37,071 nucleotides of DNA from contig JAEZKY010000120.1 of assembly GCA_023435985.1 (NCBI GenBank), positions 1 through 37,071 of the forward strand. Direction: 5' to 3'. The position numbers were made by a program, and so were the translations under genes. The notes under the pieces are model-generated. The model had not been told where the DNA came from. It ran no database searches and worked only from the letters and a program-made list of their open reading frames with translations. This stretch comes from Bacillota bacterium (GTDB taxonomy: Bacteria > Bacillota > Clostridia > Clostridiales > Clostridiaceae). Numbering within the stretch: position 1 is the stretch's first letter; each line of letters opens with the position of its first letter. Positions 32,391 through 37,071 of the stretch are shown here, piece after piece.

Positions 32391-34016
32391 ATGAAACAAT
32401 TGAAAAAGAAAATTATATCAATTCTATCGTTATTTGCAATGTTAGCATGTATAAGTATTCCTTATACATCAGTGCATGCCGACACTTCTGGTACAGGAAC
32501 TGCCACTGGAGCATATTCTGATTGGAAGAATAATGCTATTATTTATCCAGATGCAGGGCAACTTGTAGCAGCAGGTCCTATATATCTTAAATGGAATAAG
32601 ATTGATGGTGCAGTAAAGTATTATGTATATATTGACGATCAACTTCAAGGTATAGTTGATTCATCTAACGATAATATTATTGAATATGAAGTTTATTCTA
32701 CATCGGTTGCATCACACCAAGTGAAAATTGTAGCAGAGTTAAATGGAAGTATAAAAGTCACTGCGAATATTAGAACATTTTATATTTCTAAAAAAGGTAT
32801 GGGGTCTGGAATGATAGATAAAGTTCAAGAATCTGGACTTTCTTGGTTTTATCACTGGTCAACAGCTCCATTAGCAGGAGCAAATCCTAAAATTCAATTT
32901 GTTCCAATGATATGGGGAAATTGGGGACATGATTGGTTGACTAATCCTGAAAATAAAAAGTATAAGACAGCATTAGCTTTTAACGAACCAGATCTTACGT
33001 CTCAATCAAATGTATCAGTAGATGCAGCTATTGCAGCATGGCCAGATTTTATGAATAGCGGTTTGAGAGTTGGAGCACCAGCAACAGCAGTAGCAGCACC
33101 ATGGAGCAGCTGGTTTAGTTCATTTATGGACAAAACTAATTCAAATAATAATTTAAATGTTGATTTTATTCCAATTCATTGTTATCTTGATGGAACATAT
33201 GCAGATACATTTCTACAGATGATTGATGATTGTTATGAAAAATATCATAAACCAATTTGGATTACTGAGTTTGGTATTGCAGAATGGAATCAGGGAAAAT
33301 GGAATGGTAATGATCCAAATGCAGTTAACCAAGTGGCAGAATTTATGAAAAAAGTGCTTCCAGAATTGGATAAGAGAAGTTATGTTGAAAGATATGCATG
33401 GTTTCCATTTGATCCAACTGATACATATGGAGGTGCATCAGGATTATATAATGTAAATACAGGACAACTTAATTCGCTTGGACTACTATATAGAAGTTTA
33501 GGAAATCCAAATGGATATGTTTTACCAAATCTCGATGGAAGCATTGTTTCAGGAAGTATTCCTAAAGACGTTGTAGTTGATGATGGATTAGATAGTGGAG
33601 GTGAAACAACTACAACAGGGCCAGCAGTAGGAATAAATTTAGCCATTAATAAAAATGTTACAGTTTCTTCTACGGAAGGAGGAGCTTATGCAGGAGCAAA
33701 TGCAGTGGATGGGGATGCAAATTCTAGATGGTCTTCCAGCTTCGAAGACAATCAATGGATTAATGTTGACTTAGGTTCAATAAAATCAGTAAGCAGGGTA
33801 ACACTAAATTGGGAAGCTGCGTATGCTAAAGAATATAATATTGAAGTATCTACTGATGGATCAAATTGGACATCAGTAGATCAAACAGCAAACAGCGATG
33901 GTGGAAATGATGAGGCTAAATTTAATAGTATAGATGCAAGATATGTAAGAGTAAATTGTTTGCAAAGAGCAACTGCATATGGTGTATCTTTGTGGGAACT
34001 TGGAATTTACCAGTAA
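32391..34016 (+). CDS. Secreted GH128-like glycoside hydrolase with C-terminal CBM32/F5-8-type domain
   Basis: A 541-aa secreted enzyme. A signal peptide covers residues 1-30 (basic start, hydrophobic core, V-H-A before Asp31). Residues about 45-135 look like a fibronectin/Ig-type module (GPIYLKWNKIDGAVKYYVY). The catalytic domain (about 140-375) resembles Asl1/GH128 beta-1,3-glucanases: LAFNEPDL with Glu199 as likely acid/base, IPIHCYLDG, and WITEFGIAEW with Glu293 as likely nucleophile. After a Gly/Thr-rich linker, residues about 415-541 form a discoidin/CBM32 sugar-binding domain (AVDGDANSRWSSSF, WINVDLGS, YVRVNCLQ, LWELGIY). It probably degrades a beta-1,3-glucan. The ATG has AAAGGGG upstream. 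Monocistronic, with a terminator at 34044. Confidence 0.82.
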   Translation: MKQLKKKIISILSLFAMLACISIPYTSVHADTSGTGTATGAYSDWKNNAIIYPDAGQLVAAGPIYLKWNKIDGAVKYYVYIDDQLQGIVDSSNDNIIEYEVYSTSVASHQVKIVAELNGSIKVTANIRTFYISKKGMGSGMIDKVQESGLSWFYHWSTAPLAGANPKIQFVPMIWGNWGHDWLTNPENKKYKTALAFNEPDLTSQSNVSVDAAIAAWPDFMNSGLRVGAPATAVAAPWSSWFSSFMDKTNSNNNLNVDFIPIHCYLDGTYADTFLQMIDDCYEKYHKPIWITEFGIAEWNQGKWNGNDPNAVNQVAEFMKKVLPELDKRSYVERYAWFPFDPTDTYGGASGLYNVNTGQLNSLGLLYRSLGNPNGYVLPNLDGSIVSGSIPKDVVVDDGLDSGGETTTTGPAVGINLAINKNVTVSSTEGGAYAGANAVDGDANSRWSSSFEDNQWINVDLGSIKSVSRVTLNWEAAYAKEYNIEVSTDGSNWTSVDQTANSDGGNDEAKFNSIDARYVRVNCLQRATAYGVSLWELGIYQ

Positions 34017-34043
34017 TCATATGACAATTTTATAGGTGTTAAA

Positions 34044-34086
34044 AAATTATAGATCTAGGAGTATATTTGTCCTAGGTCTATAATTT
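34044..34086. terminator. Bidirectional terminator between glucanase and MBL-fold genes
   Basis: AAATTATAGATCTAGGA (34044-34060) pairs, one mismatch, with TCCTAGGTCTATAATTT (34070-34086). It lies between convergent genes, with A/T-rich flanks. Confidence 0.82.
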
Positions 34087-34090
34087 ATAG

Positions 34091-34792
34091 TTAAATTATA
34101 TCTACTACATTAAAGCCTTCTGCTATAGCTTTTTCTATAAAATTTTCACCATCTATATGAATGCAGTAGACTTGCTTTCTGTATTCAGAAGGAATTTTTT
34201 CACTTAAAACTCTAAGTGATGTATGAACATTGCCCTCACAATCATTTAAACATGTATCATGATATATTAAATTTCCAGCTTTTAAGAAAGGAATAAAATC
34301 AAAATTGGCTTCATAAGTATCACCGCTGTAGAAAATGTCATTTCCAAAATCAAATTTTAACGTAAATGAATATGCATTAACATTTCTTGTATGCTTAGTT
34401 GATGAAGCACTGAAGGCTAAATTTAACGCATCAATTCTTTTAGTGTCTGTACCATGTAAAATAAAACTTTCATCTTCAATTGCTCCAGTAAGTTTTAAAA
34501 ATTCTCCTATTTTCTCTTTTTCAGAAAAATAAATATTTACTCTTATCTTTGATTTCCAATAGCAGTAACCTACAAAACTACCCAAAGAACCTATATGATC
34601 GGAATGCATATGGGTGATTAAAACATGTACATTTTTTATTCCCTGCATAATATTTTTAGTTATGATTTTTTCAAAGATGGACTCGCCACAATCAATTAAT
34701 AACAATGTATCAGACTTTATTAAAAAAGCAGCAGTATTTCCTTCTGTAACATTATATCCTGAGCCACGGCCTAAAAATTCTAATTTATTCAT
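34091..34792 (-). CDS. Metallo-beta-lactamase fold hydrolase
   Basis: A 233-aa cytoplasmic MBL-fold protein: opening LEFLGRGSGYNV, the metal motif ITHMHSDHIGSL (HxHxDH), KHTRNVNAY, YSGDTYEANF (metal Asp), YHDTCL, NVHTSL and a final CIHID. The pattern is close to RNase Z-like phosphodiesterases but shorter, and without the usual RNase Z exosite arm. Substrate unknown. AAGGAGA (complement of about 34800-34805) precedes ATG 34792. It is a distant relative of the protein encoded at 23932-24735. Confidence 0.85.
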   Translation of the reverse strand: MNKLEFLGRGSGYNVTEGNTAAFLIKSDTLLLIDCGESIFEKIITKNIMQGIKNVHVLITHMHSDHIGSLGSFVGYCYWKSKIRVNIYFSEKEKIGEFLKLTGAIEDESFILHGTDTKRIDALNLAFSASSTKHTRNVNAYSFTLKFDFGNDIFYSGDTYEANFDFIPFLKAGNLIYHDTCLNDCEGNVHTSLRVLSEKIPSEYRKQVYCIHIDGENFIEKAIAEGFNVVDII

Positions 34793-34952
34793 AAAACAAT
34801 CTCCTTACTAAAAATATGATTAATAGATTAAATTAACAATATTGTAATGTTATGCGGTGAATAAAACAAGAGTAGCTTTAAACTATTAAATTCTAAATTA
34901 TATGATAGAATGGATAAAGGAAGAATAAAAAATATACTATATAAGTAAATAG

Positions 34953-34961
34953 TGATATAAT
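34953..34961 (+). promoter_or_regulatory. Extended -10 promoter of the small anchored protein gene
   Basis: TGATATAAT (34953-34961), an extended -10. No clear -35 is seen upstream. About 50 bases to ATG 35011. Confidence 0.5.
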
Positions 34962-35010
34962 ATGGATAATGGCTGAAATTTTTATTCATATAAGGGAAGA
35001 TGGAAGTAAT

Positions 35011-35385
35011 ATGAAATTAAAATATTATGTAGTAACAATTATGCTTGTTGCAGCAGTTAGTTTGATTTCTTTAGCATCAGTAAATTTATATAATAAGGCT
35101 CAAAAGGACGACAAGGAAATTACTAAGTCATATAAAGCATATGTCCCTAATATAACAGGAAATGATAGTAATATACAAATTGCTACAATACCTAAAAGTG
35201 ATGATTCGGCAAAAGAAGTTTCGCCTGATGCAGATGATAATTCCAAGGATAAGACAGCAAAAGATAAAGGACAACCAAAGGTATTACAGCCATTACCTGT
35301 ACCAGATGTAAATTCAGGAGGAGAAGTGCTAGATTTGCCTAATCCTAGCAACAGTTCAAACGTAACAGTAGAACCACTTTGTTAA
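35011..35385 (+). CDS. Small membrane-anchored or secreted hypothetical protein ending in Cys
   Basis: A 124-aa protein. Residues 1-28 form a basic-then-hydrophobic signal or anchor segment (KLKYYVVTIMLVAAVSLISL). The rest is low-complexity, rich in Asp, Ser, Lys and Pro (SDDSAKEVSPDADDNSKDK, then PLPVPDV), probably disordered and exposed. The final three residues are Pro-Leu-Cys, the only cysteine. I recognise no family. An in-frame ATG at 34969 would put a charged stretch before the hydrophobic segment and lacks a ribosome binding site; GGAAG at 35001-35005 supports ATG 35011. Monocistronic, with a terminator at 35411. Confidence 0.65.
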   Translation: MKLKYYVVTIMLVAAVSLISLASVNLYNKAQKDDKEITKSYKAYVPNITGNDSNIQIATIPKSDDSAKEVSPDADDNSKDKTAKDKGQPKVLQPLPVPDVNSGGEVLDLPNPSNSSNVTVEPLC

Positions 35386-35410
35386 TATGTTATATATGTT
35401 TTTTGATGTT

Positions 35411-35462
35411 AAATTGAAAGTTGCCATATTTTTTAAAAATAGTATGGTACCTTTCAATTTTA
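35411..35462 (+). terminator. Terminator of the small anchored protein gene
   Basis: AAATTGAAAGTTGCCATA (35411-35428) pairs, with a few mismatches or G-U pairs, with TATGGTACCTTTCAATTT (35443-35460), then TT. Confidence 0.75.
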
Positions 35463-35545
35463 TAAAAAGATTGTATGGATAAAAGTATTTATAATTAATG
35501 ATGGGTGTAGTTTTTTAATTTAAATAGAAAATTAAGTATAAAAAA

Positions 35546-35611
35546 TACGACTATATGTGTCGTACTAGATTGATTTAAAAATTAATTTAGTATGGCACAT
35601 TTATTTTTTTG
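35546..35611 (+). terminator. Second hairpin with U-tract and overlapping alternative stem
   Basis: As RNA, the arm ATGTGTCGTACTAGATTGAT (35555-35574) pairs along all 20 bases, several as G-U, with ATTAATTTAGTATGGCACAT (35581-35600), then TTATTTTTTT. A competing small stem, TACGAC (35546-35551) / GTCGTA (35559-35564), uses part of the same arm. No gene lies between this and the previous terminator, so it may be a tandem terminator or end a small RNA. Confidence 0.65.
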
Positions 35612-35632
35612 TAAATATATTATGAGAAATCA

Positions 35633-35674
35633 TTTACAATAGAAATTTGTTGGTATATAATAAATTCATACCAA
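35633..35674 (+). promoter_or_regulatory. Promoter of the PTS operon with operator-like inverted repeat
   Basis: TTTACA (35633-35638), 17-base spacer, TATAAT (35656-35661). TTGGTAT (35650-35656) and ATACCAA (35668-35674) are a perfect 7-bp inverted repeat with an 11-base gap that spans the -10 and start point, as expected for a repressor site. No classic LicT/BglG antiterminator sequence is seen in the leader. Confidence 0.72.
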
Positions 35675-35727
35675 TGAATTTAAAACATAATAACAAATTG
35701 CAATATATATGAAATGAGGGATTTAAT

Positions 35728-36054
35728 ATGGACGAATTAGAAATGGCAATTATGAATATTATAATCAATGCTGGAGATTGTAAAAATCATTCTTATATGG
35801 CTCTTAACAATGTAAACGAAGGAAAATATGATGAAGCTGATGCAGAATTACAATTAGCAAATGATGCATTGACAAAAGCTCATGATGGACAAACAATGTT
35901 TCTTCAAAAAGAAGCAGGTGGAGATAAAATAGAATTATCAGTTCTATTTGTACATGCCCAGGATCATTTAATGACAGCAATAACAGAAAAAAATTTAATA
36001 GAGCAGATAATTGAACTTAGAAAAGTTGTAAATACATTAATTGACAAAAACTAA
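35728..36054 (+). CDS. PTS lactose/cellobiose-family IIA component
   Basis: A 108-aa cytoplasmic phosphocarrier of the Lac family (three-helix bundle). It accepts phosphate from HPr on His76 in LFVHAQDHLMTA and passes it to IIB. The family-typical EMAIMNIIINAGDCKNHSYM start and EGKYDEADAEL segment are present. GAGG at 35714-35719 precedes the ATG. It is first in an operon with IIB and a 6-phospho-beta-glucosidase, which points to uptake of a beta-glucoside such as cellobiose. Confidence 0.95.
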   Translation: MDELEMAIMNIIINAGDCKNHSYMALNNVNEGKYDEADAELQLANDALTKAHDGQTMFLQKEAGGDKIELSVLFVHAQDHLMTAITEKNLIEQIIELRKVVNTLIDKN

Positions 36055-36102
36055 AATTTCATCATAGAGGATCACTATGTATTTTAAGGAGGAAAATAGA
36101 TT

Positions 36103-36411
36103 ATGATAAAAATTAGGTTATTTTGCGCAGCAGGAATGTCAACAAGTCTTTTAGTTAGTAAAATGAAAGAAGCAGCAAAATCAAAAGGAGTAGAAGCAGA
36201 TATAGAGGCTTTTCCAGAAAGTCAAATGGATAAAAATTTAGATGGTGTAGATGTTGCATTGCTTGGACCACAAGTTGCTTATACATTGCCAAAAGCAAAA
36301 AAAATATGTGAACCAAAAGGAGTTCCAATTGACGTAATACCAATGGTTGATTATGGAATGATGAATGGTGGAAAAGTATTAGATTTTGCACTAAAAGTAG
36401 CTGGAAAATAG
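36103..36411 (+). CDS. PTS lactose/cellobiose-family IIB component
   Basis: A 102-aa cytoplasmic IIB protein with the phosphorylated Cys8 in LFCAAGMSTSLLV. The remaining pattern (ALLGPQVAYTLPKAKKICEP, VIPMVDYGMMNG) is typical of cellobiose/chitobiose-type IIB proteins. It relays phosphate from IIA to the sugar as it passes through IIC. AAGGAGG at 36087-36093 precedes the ATG. No IIC gene lies between IIA, IIB and the glucosidase, so IIC must be beyond the window or elsewhere. Confidence 0.95.
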   Translation: MIKIRLFCAAGMSTSLLVSKMKEAAKSKGVEADIEAFPESQMDKNLDGVDVALLGPQVAYTLPKAKKICEPKGVPIDVIPMVDYGMMNGGKVLDFALKVAGK

Positions 36412-36456
36412 AAAATTTGACATATAGTTAATTATACATAAGGAGGAATTTGAAAT

Positions 36457-37071
36457 ATGAAGTTTCCTAAAGACTTTTTCTTTGGAGCAGCGTCGGCAGC
36501 CTATCAAGTAGAAGGAGCCTGGAATATTGATGGGAAAGGCCTTTCTAATTGGGATGTATTTTCTAAAATTGAAGGAAAGACTTTTGAAGGAACCAATGGC
36601 GATGTAGCTGTAGATCATTATCATAGATATAAAGAAGATATAAAACTTATGGCTGAAATTGGACTAGAATCTTATAGATTCTCAATCTCTTGGGCAAGAA
36701 TTATTCCAGATGGGTATGGAGAAGTAAATCAAAAAGGATTAGATTTCTATAATAATATTATAGATGAATGTTTAAAATATGGAATTGTACCTTTTGTTAC
36801 ATTATATCATTGGGACATGCCTCAAAAATTAGAAGAACAAGGAGGCTGGATTAACAAGAAAACTGCAGATGCTTTTGTTGAATATGCCAATATATGTTTT
36901 AAAGCTTTTGGCGATAGGGTAAAACATTGGATTACATTTAATGAAACTGTTGTGTTTACAGCACATGGTTACTTGAAAGGTACACATCCACCTGGTATTA
37001 AAGATGATCCTAAAAAGTATTTTCAGGCAATTCATAATGTATTTGTTGCTCATGCGGCATCTGTTGTAGCT
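36457..37071 (+). CDS. 6-phospho-beta-glucosidase, GH1 (3' partial)
   Basis: The first 205 codons of a family-1 glycoside hydrolase, cut by the window end (full length would be about 470 aa). It starts KFPKDFFFGAASAAYQVEGA and continues with ESYRFSISWARIIPDG, FVTLYHWDMPQKL and ITFNETVVF, in which Glu163 is the catalytic acid/base. The nucleophile lies beyond the window. The PTS IIA and IIB genes directly upstream indicate that its substrate is a phosphorylated beta-glucoside. AAGGAGG at 36439-36446 supports ATG 36457. Confidence 0.95.
   Translation, partial: MKFPKDFFFGAASAAYQVEGAWNIDGKGLSNWDVFSKIEGKTFEGTNGDVAVDHYHRYKEDIKLMAEIGLESYRFSISWARIIPDGYGEVNQKGLDFYNNIIDECLKYGIVPFVTLYHWDMPQKLEEQGGWINKKTADAFVEYANICFKAFGDRVKHWITFNETVVFTAHGYLKGTHPPGIKDDPKKYFQAIHNVFVAHAASVVA

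Noticed and set aside
32446..32453. Lipobox making the GH128-like enzyme a lipoprotein
   Set aside because: Cys20 is preceded by Met-Leu-Ala, which does not fit the usual Leu at -3, and a good signal peptidase I site (V-H-A) follows at residue 30.
35100..35351. Minus-strand ORF opposite the small anchored protein
   Set aside because: It mirrors the low-complexity region of the plus-strand gene and lacks any start signal.
35675..35727. LicT/BglG ribonucleic antiterminator before the PTS genes
   Set aside because: The short leader has no sequence resembling the conserved antiterminator and no terminator between promoter and first gene.
36829..37053. Minus-strand ORF within the GH1 gene
   Set aside because: The plus strand encodes an unmistakable family-1 glucosidase; the antisense frame has no support.

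Overview
The window is AT-rich chromosomal DNA from an endospore-forming anaerobe, most likely Clostridium sensu stricto close to the solventogenic (C. beijerinckii-like) group. This is inferred from base composition, GGAGG-type ribosome binding sites with many TTG/GTG starts, SpoVB, AbrB and Spo0E-type regulators, a SAM-I riboswitch before a split methionine synthase, HPr kinase and a PTS/phospho-glucosidase operon. I see no rRNA, tRNA, transposase, phage gene or CRISPR array. Start codons below were chosen by ribosome binding site where several were possible.

Bases 1-6173, plus strand: the 3' part of an actin-like (FtsA/PilM type) ATPase with a long C-terminal extension, an M20 amidohydrolase, an RluC/RluD-type pseudouridine synthase and a SpoVB/MurJ-like flippase. 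Bases 6283-10067: a second flippase (SpoVB) converging on the first, a small soluble chemoreceptor, and an M29 aminopeptidase. Bases 10412-14123: a membrane-anchored beta-propeller resembling quinoprotein sugar dehydrogenases, then a coupled pair (degenerate methyltransferase-like protein and B12-binding radical SAM protein). Bases 14215-16483, minus strand: a CotA-like multicopper oxidase and luxS.

Bases 16784-21207: a TagO/WecA-like glycosyl-1-phosphate transferase, then a methionine synthase operon under a SAM-I riboswitch. In this operon the MetH reactivation domain is a separate protein that overlaps the start of a shortened MetH. LuxS and MetH lie on either side of tagO and are successive steps of the activated-methyl cycle. 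Bases 21327-26474: an unrecognised 32-residue ORF, a CD3324-family protein, an alpha/beta hydrolase, a small membrane protein, a GNAT acetyltransferase, a beta-lactamase-fold hydrolase, an ECF S component (NiaX-like), a DUF1292 protein and an acidic hypothetical protein.

Bases 26494-31584 are regulatory in character: a 6S RNA gene with promoter, closing stem and terminator; a short Spo0E-type phosphatase on the minus strand; a divergent intergenic region with Spo0A-box-like sites; DUF896, hprK and an M18 aminopeptidase; a PHP phosphoesterase; and an AbrB-type regulator. Bases 31790-37071: a YbaK/ProX-type tRNA deacylase, a secreted GH128-like glucanase with a CBM32-like domain, a second beta-lactamase-fold hydrolase, a small secreted or anchored protein, and the start of a lactose/cellobiose-type PTS operon (IIA, IIB, 6-phospho-beta-glucosidase, cut by the window end) behind a promoter that carries a clear operator-like inverted repeat.

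Most of the window is ordinary core genome. The less ordinary parts are the split methionine synthase with a four-cysteine tail, the tethered propeller protein, the methyltransferase-like/radical SAM pair, the heptad-periodic intergenic repeats, and the small genes (32-residue ORF, Spo0E-like, 6S RNA).
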